From Bog-159 sp049516155 (lineage in GTDB: Bacteria; Acidobacteriota; Terriglobia; Bryobacterales; Bryobacteraceae), in NCBI GenBank assembly GCA_049516155.1, contig JBEKTJ010000002.1:1-64000 (forward strand): a stretch of 64,000 nucleotides of DNA, in the 5' to 3' direction. Positions 26,545-35,279 of the stretch are shown piece by piece (position 1 is the first letter of the stretch; the number at the start of each line of letters is the position of its first letter). The notes beneath the pieces were generated by a model that had not been told where the DNA came from, searched no databases, and was given only the letters and a program-made list of their open reading frames with translations. The position numbers were made by a program, and so were the translations under genes.

Positions 26545-29016
26545 GTGAAACGTACCAGCGAGATCTCTATGCCTCAAACCAACTTTCCCGGCACCGTGAA
26601 GCAGGATCTGACCTTCGCGGCGCGCACGCTTCTGAAGAATCCCGGTTTCACCGCAGCCGTGGCCGTATCGGTGGCGCTGGCGATCGCCGCCAACTCCACC
26701 GTTTTCGGCATCGTCAACGGACTGCTGCTCGGCGCGCTGCCTGTGCCGGAACCTTCCCGTCTGGTTAGCCTGAACCAGGGCACCACGTTTTCCTATCCCG
26801 ACTATATCGATTACCGCGATCAAACCTCCCAGGTGTTCCAGGGACTCACGGCGCACTTTCCGTTCATTCCTGCGAACCTGGGAGGCAGCGGTGAGCCTGA
26901 AAGAATATGGGGCCAGGTGGCCGCCGGCAACTACTTTTCGGTCGTCGGCATCAAGCCGGTAATCGGACGTGGATTCACGCCCGAAGAGGATCGCGCGGCG
27001 GGCGGCAGCCCCGTCGTTGTCCTAAGCAACGGATTGTGGCATCGACGGTTCGCGGCCGCGCCCGACGTGATTGGCCGGCACGCAATACTCAACGGCCAGA
27101 GCTACACGATCATCGGAATCACGCCCCCGAGCTTCCATGGCACCGATCGCGCCATACTGGCGGATTTCTGGGTACCGCTCGCAATGTTCGCCCAAATCAT
27201 GCCGGACCTCTCCAAAGACAATTTGACCGTGCAGCGCAATAATCACTGGCTGATGCTGGAGGGGCGGCTCAAACCGGGCGTGAGCCGCCAACAGGCGGCC
27301 GCAGCCTTAAACGTAGTCCGCAGACGGTTGTTTGACAGCTACCACAAGAGTGAGAAGCTTGGCGATCCGATCCGCTTGGCGGACTCCGGCGGACTATTCG
27401 GCGACGCGAACCGCTTCGCTATCGGCTTCATGGCGGTGCTGGCGGTGCTCGTGGCGATGGTGCTCTTAATCGCCTGCGCCAACGTGGCCAACCTGATGCT
27501 GGCGCGAGCCATAGCGCGGCAGCGCGAGATCGGCATTCGGCTGGCGCTAGGCGCTGGCCGGCGGCGACTGATCCGGCAATTGCTCACCGAGAGCGTCCTA
27601 CTTTCGCTGATTGGCGCGGTGGGCGGCTTCGCTTTGGCCGCCGCTGCGACCGTGGCCATCTCACGCTTCAGTCTGCCGCTGCCTTTACCCATTCAGTTCG
27701 ATTTTGCGCCGGACGCGCGGGTGCTGTGGTTCACCGCCGCGCTGGCCGTCGCGACCGGCATCGTATTCGGGCTGGCGCCGGCTTTGCGCGCCACGCGCCC
27801 CAATCTGGTCACCGCGCTGAAGCACCAGACCACCGCCTTCGGCAGCGGGCGCCGCCTCGGCATGCGCAATCTCCTGGTGGTCGTGCAAGTGGCGCTGTCG
27901 TTGGTGCTGCTGGCGGGCGCCGGCTTGTTCCTCCGCAGCCTGCAAAACGCATCGTCCATCGATATCGGCATCCGCCCCGATCACGTTCTGCTGATGGCCA
28001 CCAATCCGAAGCTGAGCCAATACTCGCCCGAAAAGACCCGCCAGTATCTGGCCCAGCTTCGCGCGCGCGTGTCGAGCTTGCCCGGCGTGCGCTCGGTGAG
28101 CTACCTGGACAGCATCCCCCTGAGCATCGGGGGAACGGCTTTCGAATTCAAGGCCGAGGGCGTCAAAGATGCCAAGCCGATCGAGACCGACGTTTACTAT
28201 GCGGGATCGCATTTCTTCGAGACCATGGGCCTGCCCCTGCTGCGCGGCCGGGATTTCGACAAGCAAACCGATGGGGCGTCCGCCATTCTCAACGAAAAGG
28301 CGGCGCAACGGATGTTCCCCAACGCGGACCCAATTGGCCGGCGCGTCACGGCGGATAACAAGACTTACGAAGTCATCGGCATCACTGGCAATTTCAAATC
28401 CCGCACTCTTGGCGAAAAGCCGGCCACAACGGCCTTTTTCTATCTGGAAGCTCGACCCGAGGATGTATTCAGTTTCTACGGTATCTCGATCGTGGTCAAG
28501 ACGACTGGCGATCCAAGCGCCATGATCCGCCCGGTGCGACAGGAGATCGCGGCGCTCGATCCGAACCTGGCTGTCTCCGGCGCCGAAACGATGGACGAGC
28601 ACCTGGACAAGGCCCTGTTGATCCCTCGGCTCAGCGCCGTTTTACTGGGAGTGTTTGGCGCCGTGGGTCTCACGCTGGCCACGGTAGGGCTGTATGGGGT
28701 GATGAGCTACTCCGTGCAGCGCCGCACGCGCGAGATCGGCATTCGCATGGCGCTGGGTGCGCGCACAGGCGGTGTCCTTCGGCTGGTGGCCCGGCAAGGG
28801 CTGGCGCTGGCGGGGATTGGCGTGGCGATAGGCCTCGCGCTGGCCCTGACGGTCAGCCGGTTCGCGGCGAGTCTGTTGTACGGCATCAGCGCTACCGACA
28901 CGCTCACGTTCATTGTGGTTCCGGTGCTGTTGCTGGCGGTGGCCGCGCTCGCGGTGCTGCTGCCCGCGCGCCGCGCCGCAACGACGGACCCACTCACCGC
29001 CCTGCGCTATGAATAG
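26545..29016 (+). CDS. ABC transporter permease of the acidobacterial (ADOP) MacB/FtsX type
   Basis: 823 residues from a GTG at 26545 with AGAGGGA eight bases upstream; ATG 26569 (MPQTNFPGTVKQ) is the alternative. It has the ADOP layout of two FtsX-like modules. The first begins DLTFAARTLLKNPGFTAAVA, with a MacB periplasmic core, then AIARQREIGIRLALGAGRRR and three spans. The second repeats this with VQRRTREIGIRMALGARTGG and three more spans, giving about ten spans. These permeases export lipids or peptides using a separate LolD-type ATPase. The nearest ATPase on the window is 12 kb away. It is followed 18 bases later by a gene facing the other way. Confidence 0.93.
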   Translation: MKRTSEISMPQTNFPGTVKQDLTFAARTLLKNPGFTAAVAVSVALAIAANSTVFGIVNGLLLGALPVPEPSRLVSLNQGTTFSYPDYIDYRDQTSQVFQGLTAHFPFIPANLGGSGEPERIWGQVAAGNYFSVVGIKPVIGRGFTPEEDRAAGGSPVVVLSNGLWHRRFAAAPDVIGRHAILNGQSYTIIGITPPSFHGTDRAILADFWVPLAMFAQIMPDLSKDNLTVQRNNHWLMLEGRLKPGVSRQQAAAALNVVRRRLFDSYHKSEKLGDPIRLADSGGLFGDANRFAIGFMAVLAVLVAMVLLIACANVANLMLARAIARQREIGIRLALGAGRRRLIRQLLTESVLLSLIGAVGGFALAAAATVAISRFSLPLPLPIQFDFAPDARVLWFTAALAVATGIVFGLAPALRATRPNLVTALKHQTTAFGSGRRLGMRNLLVVVQVALSLVLLAGAGLFLRSLQNASSIDIGIRPDHVLLMATNPKLSQYSPEKTRQYLAQLRARVSSLPGVRSVSYLDSIPLSIGGTAFEFKAEGVKDAKPIETDVYYAGSHFFETMGLPLLRGRDFDKQTDGASAILNEKAAQRMFPNADPIGRRVTADNKTYEVIGITGNFKSRTLGEKPATTAFFYLEARPEDVFSFYGISIVVKTTGDPSAMIRPVRQEIAALDPNLAVSGAETMDEHLDKALLIPRLSAVLLGVFGAVGLTLATVGLYGVMSYSVQRRTREIGIRMALGARTGGVLRLVARQGLALAGIGVAIGLALALTVSRFAASLLYGISATDTLTFIVVPVLLLAVAALAVLLPARRAATTDPLTALRYE

Positions 29017-29033
29017 CAGCAGCCGGCGAACAC

Positions 29034-31196
29034 TCACTCATCCATCACACAGCGGAACCCCAGCGTCCCGGCGCGATCTTTGGAGGGCGCCATCAGCAGA
29101 TACTTGCCGTGCTCGTTCAGTTTGTAAGCCTGCGGGAAATACCACATGGACCCTTGGGGTTGGTAGTAACTGCCGCCGCGCAGAGTCGCCGCTCGGGTAT
29201 GTACATCCAAGAACTCATCGGTCCATTGCCATACGTTGCCGGTCATGTCCATCGCCCCGAACGGACTGGCGCCCGCCGGATGCGCATCCACATCGGCGGG
29301 ACCGGGCAGATCGCGGCCCTTGTATGGCGCGGGAACCGCGCGATCGTTCCATGCATTACCCCACGGATACAGGCGCCCATCCGTGCCTTGCGCCGCGTAT
29401 TGCCATTCCCATTCGTGCGGCAGACGCTTGCCCGCCCATGCCGCGTAAGCGCGCGCATCTTCCAGCGAGACCCATGTGACGGGCTTCTTCGCCCAACCAT
29501 CGGGGTAGGTTCCGTTGCGCCAGTCCTTCAGGAAGTTGTGATCGTCCCGCGGATGATATCGCGTCGCATCCAAGAACCTCTTGAAGTCCGCATTGGTCAC
29601 CGGATAGCGGTCAATGTAGAACGGTTTCATGGCCATCAGACGGTGGTGGCCGCGGCGAGGCGCGTCTTCCCAGGGATACTGGACGTCCAGCCCGATCCAG
29701 TTGGATCCTTCGATCTCGACGCCGGTTACTTGGAAATCGAATTCGCCGGCCGGCGCCTGCACCATGCCCGGCGGGATTGCGGAGGGCGGCCTGGTGGGCG
29801 CGTTTTCCGCCATCTGCTGCGGCAGGAAGGTCCACTCGTGCGGCAGGCTCGCCAGGGGCGTCCGCGCCCACTGCCGCATCTGCGTCAGCATGGCATCCGG
29901 ATTGTTCGGAGATCCACCCGCCATCACCGCCAGAATCGCGCCAAAGCCGTTGGCTTCTACCGCAAAGCGCAGCACCGCAACCGAGCCCGTGATGCGAGGC
30001 TTGATTTCGGCGCCGTTCCACAAATCGTAGTAGCGCACGCCTTCCACGTGGCGCACCTGGATCTGCTCGCCGCTCAAGTCGTATTCGTTGCGATTGACCA
30101 CCGTCCACAAAGTGCGCCCCTCGCCCGCAAACCGCGAGGCGAACACACCGTATTGCAGGGTAGGCGCGTAAGGCTCCCAATCGCGCGAAACCAGTAGCTC
30201 GGCGAACTGGCGTTCGATATACGCAATGCGCCGCAGCGCTTCGGCGTCCCGCGCAGTGATCTGGTTCCAGATACCCCAGATATTCTCCCAGCTTTCGTAG
30301 CCCACGCCATTAAAAAACGCGGCCTGCAGATTATCGGTCTTGTCGCGCGCCCAGCGGTCGCAAACGTTGATCATGTGGCGCGGCTCCAGCCATTTCAGTT
30401 TGCTCACCATGGGGGCGAACGGAAACTTCCAGTAACCCCAGCTCTGGTTGTTCCACATCAGTTGCTCGTCCGCGCGCGGCGAAACTTCCGGCTCGAATAC
30501 CACGGGATGGCCGGTCTGGTCGGACGCCGTCCGGTAGGAGCGCGGCATCCCGTCGAAAGTATCGCCGTTTACGCCATCCGCGCCGATTTCAGCCATGAGT
30601 TGGGCGGTCGCGCTCCAGTAAGTCTGGCCGACGTCGCGCGTGCCTGTATCCCAAGGCATGCTGGGGAAGAACACTCGTACGCCGCGACGGTGAAAATCCG
30701 CGACCATCCCCCGCAGCCCGGGGATGCCGCCTGGCAAGTCGCGAGCCAAGTCCCACTGGTTGCGGTTGTCGATGCCTATGTTCGGATAGACCGGCCAGAT
30801 CAGCACGCTGTCAATGCCGCCGTAGCGCTTGTCGAGATCGTCCAGATAGCGGTCGACCGTATACTTCCCGGTGGCCGGATCGTAGAAATAGCGTTCTTCG
30901 GCCATCATCTGCGGCTGGATGAAGTTTCGCTGCGTCCATAGCAGCTCGGGCCGCCGGTATTCGGCATCGTCGTAGCCCATGCGAATCAGGCGCTCACGGC
31001 GCCACTGGCGCAGGTCGTTGAGCCAAAGATCGTGCTCGGTGGCGCCGGCGCTTTGCCACTCGCTCAACTCCGCAACCCAATCGGGAGTGGAGGGCCGGCC
31101 AGGACCGGGCATCTGACTCCCGTCCGGAGGATACCTGGTATCCTGTCCCATTACTCCCAGAACTGTGGCGAAGGCTATTGTGACAAGCCGCTTCAT
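29034..31196 (-). CDS. Secreted protein: glycoside-hydrolase-like domain fused to a SUMF1-type domain
   Basis: 720 residues from the ATG at 31196, which opens a signal peptide (MKRLVTIAFATVLGVMGQ). Residues 100-430 resemble an (alpha/beta)8 sugar-hydrolase-like fold: GIDSVLIWPVYPNIGIDNRN, FHRRGVRVFFPSMPWDTGTR, and MAEIGADGVNGDTFDGM with conserved acids. The C-terminal 260 residues are a SUMF1/formylglycine-enzyme-type fold: MKPFYIDRYPVTNADFKRFL, RLPHEWEWQYAAQG, YPWGNAW, MDMTGNVWQWTDEF and ATLRGGSYY. The cysteine pair used by true formylglycine enzymes is absent, so this domain should bind and not oxidise. The fusion is supported by one uninterrupted frame. Confidence 0.8.
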   Translation of the reverse strand: MKRLVTIAFATVLGVMGQDTRYPPDGSQMPGPGRPSTPDWVAELSEWQSAGATEHDLWLNDLRQWRRERLIRMGYDDAEYRRPELLWTQRNFIQPQMMAEERYFYDPATGKYTVDRYLDDLDKRYGGIDSVLIWPVYPNIGIDNRNQWDLARDLPGGIPGLRGMVADFHRRGVRVFFPSMPWDTGTRDVGQTYWSATAQLMAEIGADGVNGDTFDGMPRSYRTASDQTGHPVVFEPEVSPRADEQLMWNNQSWGYWKFPFAPMVSKLKWLEPRHMINVCDRWARDKTDNLQAAFFNGVGYESWENIWGIWNQITARDAEALRRIAYIERQFAELLVSRDWEPYAPTLQYGVFASRFAGEGRTLWTVVNRNEYDLSGEQIQVRHVEGVRYYDLWNGAEIKPRITGSVAVLRFAVEANGFGAILAVMAGGSPNNPDAMLTQMRQWARTPLASLPHEWTFLPQQMAENAPTRPPSAIPPGMVQAPAGEFDFQVTGVEIEGSNWIGLDVQYPWEDAPRRGHHRLMAMKPFYIDRYPVTNADFKRFLDATRYHPRDDHNFLKDWRNGTYPDGWAKKPVTWVSLEDARAYAAWAGKRLPHEWEWQYAAQGTDGRLYPWGNAWNDRAVPAPYKGRDLPGPADVDAHPAGASPFGAMDMTGNVWQWTDEFLDVHTRAATLRGGSYYQPQGSMWYFPQAYKLNEHGKYLLMAPSKDRAGTLGFRCVMDE

Positions 31197-31395
31197 CACC
31201 GATGAACATATCACGGTCAATTGCGGCGATGTTGCTGGTAATTAAGATTTTATAATGCATCGCGACTCGGTAAAGTTTTCCGCTTCCGGAAAGAAACGGG
31301 CGAAAACAAACGACAGGCTGCGCGTAAGTCCTTGAGAGTCAGTAGATGGCGGAATCGGCTTAAGAATTGCAGTGCTACGCGCCGGGAGTTAACTT

Positions 31396-32190
31396 ATGAC
31401 ACGCATTACCTTGAGCGCCGGTCTGATAGCAGCCACACTGCTCACCGGCGGCTGCGCTACCAAGAAGTATGTACAGACCACCACCGCGCCGATCCAGGCC
31501 AAAGTGGACCAAGTCGGCGACCAGACCACTAAGAACGGACAGCAAATCCAACAAACCAACACCGACTTGACGGCCAAGATCAACGGTGTGGATGAGAAGG
31601 CTTCGAGCGGTATCAGTGCCGCGAAAGAGCAAGCCATGACTGCCCAAAACGCCGCGCAGGGGGCCATGACCAAAGCCACTGACGCGTCGGATTTGGCAAA
31701 CAAGGACTCCGAGGAGATCAAGAGCCTGCGGCAACAGGTTTCCAACCTCGACGACTACAAGCAGGTTGCCGATCTGACGATTCCCTTCGCGTTTAACAAA
31801 TACGCGCTTACCCCTAAGGACCGCGAAGACTTGGACAACATGGTGGCGAACGCCTCCAAGAACAAGCGGTACTTCGTCGCCGTGGAAGGTTTTACGGACC
31901 GTACCGGATCACGCCAGTATAACGAAGTACTCAGCCGCAAACGGGCCGATGCCGTGACCGAATACCTCGTGGCCAAGCACGACATCCCCATCTACCGCAT
32001 CCACATGATCGGGCTCGGCGAAGAGAAGCCGCTCGATGACGGCCACAGCCGTGCCGCGCGCGCCAAGAACCGCCGCGTGGAAATCAAAGTTTTCAGCGCC
32101 GACGAGAGTTACTCCCTCTCGCAACCGCAAGCCCAAGTGCCGTCGTCCGGGCAACAGGCGCAGGCTCAAGTTCAACCATCGCAGCAATAG
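31396..32190 (+). CDS. OmpA-family outer-membrane lipoprotein
   Basis: 264 residues. The lipobox LTGGC places Cys20 as the lipidated residue after a short signal peptide (MTRITLSAGLIAATLLTGGC). Residues 25-120 form a Gln/Thr/Ala-rich coiled coil, and residues 130-230 are an OmpA C-terminal peptidoglycan-binding domain: VEGFTDRTGSRQYNEVLSRKRADAV, HMIGLGEEKPL, RAKNRRVEIKV. A Gln-rich tail ends the protein. It would anchor the outer membrane to the cell wall. It is followed by a strong terminator and stands alone. The upstream 180 bases are free of other genes. Confidence 0.93.
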   Translation: MTRITLSAGLIAATLLTGGCATKKYVQTTTAPIQAKVDQVGDQTTKNGQQIQQTNTDLTAKINGVDEKASSGISAAKEQAMTAQNAAQGAMTKATDASDLANKDSEEIKSLRQQVSNLDDYKQVADLTIPFAFNKYALTPKDREDLDNMVANASKNKRYFVAVEGFTDRTGSRQYNEVLSRKRADAVTEYLVAKHDIPIYRIHMIGLGEEKPLDDGHSRAARAKNRRVEIKVFSADESYSLSQPQAQVPSSGQQAQAQVQPSQQ

Positions 32191-32224
32191 TATCGCCGGC
32201 CGCGCAATGCCGTCGTTCAGCGTC

Positions 32225-32260
32225 GGGTGGGTTCCTTTCGGGGACCCGCCCTTTTTTTAT
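32225..32260 (+). terminator. Intrinsic terminator after the OmpA lipoprotein gene
   Basis: GGGTGGGTTCC, a TTTC loop and GGGGACCCGCCC make a stem of about 11 pairs with two G-U pairs, followed by a run of seven T. It lies 35 bases after the stop. Confidence 0.85.
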
Positions 32261-32261
32261 T

Positions 32262-32915
32262 TTATGCGGGCGCGCTTTCGGGCGCAGGCACGGTGCGCAA
32301 CGCCCGCCCCCAGATGTACAGGGCGAGCAGGCCGGTAGTCACTTCGAGCAACGTTCCGGTGAGAAACAGGCTGTGAGAGAAGTGCCGTAACTGTTCTCCC
32401 ATGATCGCCCCCGAAAGCTGCAGACCCAATCCGCCGCTGAGTAGCAGCAGACGGCGGTCGGGGCGGCGCGCGGTAACCAACAGCGACCAGAGAATCAGGT
32501 CCAGAATCACCGCACAAATGTTCAAGTCCCGGCTAATCAGAGTCATCTGACGATTCATGGGCAGGCTGTGGTGGAGCGCGAAGGATATGGCGCAGATAAC
32601 GGCGGCGGCCAGGACAAGCCAATGCCGTTCGATCAACTTCTGCTTAGAATAGCGGGCCGCGTGGTCGATGAAGGCGATTACGACACAAAAAACCAAAACG
32701 TCCAGGATCGCCTCGTCAGCCCAGTAATAACCGTCCCACAGCGCCTTTGGAGCGCTTCGCAAGGCGATCTCCACCACTGTCGACGCGAGTAGAGTCAACG
32801 CATACGCCAAGACAAACGGATACTGCCGGTAACTTCCGCGCATCAGGGCGGAGATTACCTGTACGTTGAGCCATAGGCCTATGGCATAAGCGCTATACTG
32901 AAGGGCCTGCTGCAT
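32262..32915 (-). CDS. Polytopic membrane protein, function unknown
   Basis: 217 residues with about six or seven membrane spans (AIGLWLNVQVISALM, PFVLAYALTLLASTVVEIAL, ILDVLVFCVVIAFID, LVLAAAVICAISFAL, ICAVILDLILWSLLV, LLLLSGGLGLQLSGAIMG, FLTGTLLEVTTGLLALYIWG). Loops are short and moderately basic. The frame ends only about two bases after the terminator of the convergent OmpA gene. No catalytic or transport motif is seen, and I do not recognise the family beyond similar small acidobacterial membrane proteins. Confidence 0.65.
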   Translation of the reverse strand: MQQALQYSAYAIGLWLNVQVISALMRGSYRQYPFVLAYALTLLASTVVEIALRSAPKALWDGYYWADEAILDVLVFCVVIAFIDHAARYSKQKLIERHWLVLAAAVICAISFALHHSLPMNRQMTLISRDLNICAVILDLILWSLLVTARRPDRRLLLLSGGLGLQLSGAIMGEQLRHFSHSLFLTGTLLEVTTGLLALYIWGRALRTVPAPESAPA

Positions 32916-32968
32916 TCTCCTCCGGGGAGTGGCCCTTCCCTTCGCGCCGGATCAGTCCGTGGCGCCGT

Positions 32969-33259
32969 TCAAGCTGTCTTGCCACACCACGGATCGGGCG
33001 GGAAGCTGGGGCCATGCGCTACTTTACCATCCCACGGATCGGGCGGGAAGCTGGGGCCATGCGCTACCTTGCCACACCACGGATCGGGCGGGAAGCTGGG
33101 GCCATGTGCTACCCGGCCACACCACGGATCGGGCGGGAAACTGGGGCCATGCGAGACTGGTGGCGCCGTCACGGCGGCGAATCCGGAGACCGCCATCCAA
33201 ACCAGGACTGTGGCGCATACCGCCACGCGAATCAACCGGCTCTTCGAGAATACGTTCAT
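32969..33259 (-). CDS. Small secreted repeat peptide: four copies of HGPSFPPDPW[C/D]GKVA
   Basis: 96 residues from an ATG at 33259 with a strong ribosome site (AAAGGAG, eight bases upstream). A basic start (MNVFSKSRLIR) and a hydrophobic stretch (VAVCATVLVWMAVSGFAA) make a signal peptide, with cleavage likely near AVTA/PPVS. The rest is four 15-residue units HGPSFPPDPW-x-G-[KR]-[VT]-A, with Cys at position 11 in units 1, 2 and 4 and Asp in unit 3. No domain is recognised. The plus-strand frame through the same bases lacks a ribosome site and is a shadow. It may be a multi-copy peptide precursor, but that is speculative. Confidence 0.8.
   Translation of the reverse strand: MNVFSKSRLIRVAVCATVLVWMAVSGFAAVTAPPVSHGPSFPPDPWCGRVAHGPSFPPDPWCGKVAHGPSFPPDPWDGKVAHGPSFPPDPWCGKTA
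32972..33151. repeat. Four tandem 45-base repeats encoding the peptide units
   Basis: Units are 32972-33016, 33017-33061, 33062-33106 and 33107-33151. The core of about 27 bases that encodes HGPSFPPDP is almost identical in all four; changes cluster in the part encoding W[CD]G[KR][VT]A. The period is a multiple of three, so unit gain or loss would keep the frame. Confidence 0.95.
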
Positions 33260-33297
33260 GTAACTGCTCCTTTATAGTCAAATCCAGCATTCCACTC

Positions 33298-33315
33298 GCC
33301 GGACATCATTCCGGC
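33298..33315. other. Small perfect hairpin upstream of the repeat-peptide gene
   Basis: GCCGGA, six bases and TCCGGC form a six-pair stem that lies 38-56 bases upstream of the start codon of the repeat-peptide gene. It could be a leader structure or an operator. Nothing else supports either reading. Confidence 0.35.
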
Positions 33316-33493
33316 CATTTTCAAGTCAGACTGATGTACCGGTAGTGGGAAAAATTCGGCTTTGTTTCATCCGAAGTTTAGCTCAGTTTGGGGGAGGAGA
33401 GACGATATTACCAGGATTAGCAGGATTTTTTTGGGAGAATGTTAACCATTCGCCGACACTGCGTAGTCCCGCACGCCATACAACGGGCAGTCT

Positions 33494-34387
33494 CTAGTCC
33501 CCCGGGGTATACTGCCGTTGTTCGCGGATAGTGCCATCGGGATAGCTGCCATCCGCGCGGAAGGGCTTCTGGCCGGGGCGCTGCAGGCGCATGTCGGCGG
33601 CCACCTCGTCAACCATAGCCGCCGTGACGAACTTGGTCTCCAGCGCGAATGCTGTGAGCAGCAGATTATCGCACATTGCATTGATCACCCTAGGGATGCC
33701 CTCGGTCCTGAAGTGGATCTCACGCAAAACTTCGGACGAAAGAATGGTTTGTTCTTTCAATCCGGCCCGTGCCAGGCGAGACTGAATGTACTCCAGTGTC
33801 TCTTCCAAGTGGAAGGGCTGCAGAACGCAGCGGAGTGCGATACGCTGTTTCAACTGTCGGAACTCGGGGGCCTCGAGCTTGCGGTCCAATTCGGGCTGCC
33901 CAGCCAGCAAAATCTGGAGCATTTTCCCGCGGCGATTTTCCAGATTGCCCAGCAACCGGATCTCTTCGAGCACCTCCCAATCGAGGTTGTGCGCCTCATC
34001 GACGATGAGCACGGTAGTACGCCCCAGGTTGGCGCGCTCGATGATCATCTCGTTCAACGCGAATAGCACTTCGGTCTTGGAAGTGCGCGTACAACGCAAG
34101 CCGAAATCGTAAGCGATCATCTCGAAGAATTGCTGGACATTTAAGCGGGAGTTGAATAGCGAGGCGAAAGCTATCTGCTGAGCGCCGAGGAAGTCGCGCA
34201 GACATTCCAGCATGGTGGTCTTGCCGGTTCCCACTTCACCGGTGAGCACTACGAATCCCTTGCGGCTCTGCACGCCGTAGATCAAGTTGGCGAGAGCTTC
34301 TTCATGTTGCGCACTCCGGAACAGGAACGAGGGGTCCGGACTCATGTTGAAGGGATTCTCGGCGAAACCAAAGAAGGCTTTGTACAT
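33494..34387 (-). CDS. ExeA/GspA-like AAA ATPase
   Basis: 297 residues. The opening MYKAFFGFAENPFNMSPDPSFLF is the classic N-terminus of ExeA-type ATPases. Walker A is GEVGTGKTT (about 51-59), Walker B is TVLIVDEAHNL (about 125-135), followed by EIRLLGNLE and LAGQPEL. The C-terminal domain ends in RTEGIPRVINAMCDNLLL. Unlike GspA it has no peptidoglycan-binding domain and no membrane span. Such ATPases serve type II secretion, polysaccharide export or transposition. The repeat-peptide gene lies 234 bases downstream, the infC gene 88 bases upstream; whether they are linked functionally is unknown. Confidence 0.85.
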   Translation of the reverse strand: MYKAFFGFAENPFNMSPDPSFLFRSAQHEEALANLIYGVQSRKGFVVLTGEVGTGKTTMLECLRDFLGAQQIAFASLFNSRLNVQQFFEMIAYDFGLRCTRTSKTEVLFALNEMIIERANLGRTTVLIVDEAHNLDWEVLEEIRLLGNLENRRGKMLQILLAGQPELDRKLEAPEFRQLKQRIALRCVLQPFHLEETLEYIQSRLARAGLKEQTILSSEVLREIHFRTEGIPRVINAMCDNLLLTAFALETKFVTAAMVDEVAADMRLQRPGQKPFRADGSYPDGTIREQRQYTPGD

Positions 34388-34475
34388 GTGCGCTTATGCC
34401 CGCGACCGCCGGAAGGGCTTCTCTTGTATCTTAACATGCTGCCTGTAACGGGGCAGCGGTTTGGCGGCCTCGCCT

Positions 34476-35027
34476 CTAAGGCTTGACCGACTTAGTCGGG
34501 CTGATCAGGATGTGCGCGTTGCGGCCCTCCATCCGGGGCACGCTTTCCGCCGTGCCGTATGCGGTGAGGTCCGCGGCAAAACGCGCCAGCAGCTTGCGGC
34601 CCAAATCGGCGTGCGCGATTTCCCGCCCGCGGAACTGCACCACGGCTTTAACCCGGTTGCCTTCCTGGAGAAAGCGGATGGCGTGATTCTTCTTGAAATC
34701 GTAGTCGTGGTCGTCCGTATTAGGGCGGAACTTGAGTTCCTTTACCTGCACCACGTGCTGTTTCTTTTTGGCCTCGTGCTGTTTCTTTTTCTGCTCGTAT
34801 TGATAGTGGCCGTAGTCCACGGCTTTGGCTACCGGCGGCACCGCGGTCGGAGATACAATCACCAGATCGAGTCCCAACTCCTGCGCTTTGCGCAGGGCTG
34901 CCGAGGTCGGCATGATCTCGGCGGTGCCATCGGGGAATACCGCGCGCACTTCACGGGCACGGATCGACTCGTTCACATTTTCTCTGCGAGCTGGCCTGCG
35001 AGGGGGTAAATTTCTGCCTGGAGCCAT
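34476..35027 (-). CDS. infC: Translation initiation factor IF-3
   Basis: 183 residues with an ATG start; codon two positions upstream is a stop, so the start is fixed. N-domain marks: VNESIRAREVRAVFPDG, ALRKAQELGLDLVIVSPTAVPPVAK and VDYGHYQYEQKKKQ. The linker is extended with a repeated KKKQHEA. C-domain marks: KELKFRPNTDDHDYDFKKNH, FLQEGNRVKAVVQFRGREIAH and LLARFAADL. IF-3 keeps the 30S subunit free and checks the start codon. In most bacteria infC is followed by rpmI and rplT; here the next gene is an ExeA-like ATPase. The usual rare AUU start is not used. Confidence 0.95.
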   Translation of the reverse strand: MAPGRNLPPRRPARRENVNESIRAREVRAVFPDGTAEIMPTSAALRKAQELGLDLVIVSPTAVPPVAKAVDYGHYQYEQKKKQHEAKKKQHVVQVKELKFRPNTDDHDYDFKKNHAIRFLQEGNRVKAVVQFRGREIAHADLGRKLLARFAADLTAYGTAESVPRMEGRNAHILISPTKSVKP

Positions 35028-35279
35028 GTATGCTTATTGAGCGGTCGCTTTAGGATTTGCCAAAGACGCAGGACGGGGCATGCAACGCCCCACCGCGCTG
35101 GACGGCTGGATGGAATCGTGGATGGAGGCTAAAACCAATCGAAATTCGCTGTCTGAGGATAGTGTACTGCGAAATGCAGGCGTTTGTCCAGCTAATAAGC
35201 GGGCGAGTGCAGGCGAGTCGGTTGCGCCCCGAAAAAATGAACGGCACCTTTCATCCGTCCGTATCATCCAATTAGGACT

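Noticed and set aside
32972..33151. CRISPR-like array
   Set aside because: Units adjoin with no unique spacers, the period is 45 bases and the array codes for protein.
32979..33263. Plus-strand frame MPHHGSGGKLGPCAT... through the repeats
   Set aside because: It has no ribosome site or signal peptide. The minus-strand frame has both.
33353..33380. Sigma-28-like site TAAA-N16-GCCGAATT before the repeat-peptide gene
   Set aside because: Only five of eight -10 positions fit and the site is about 100 bases from the start.
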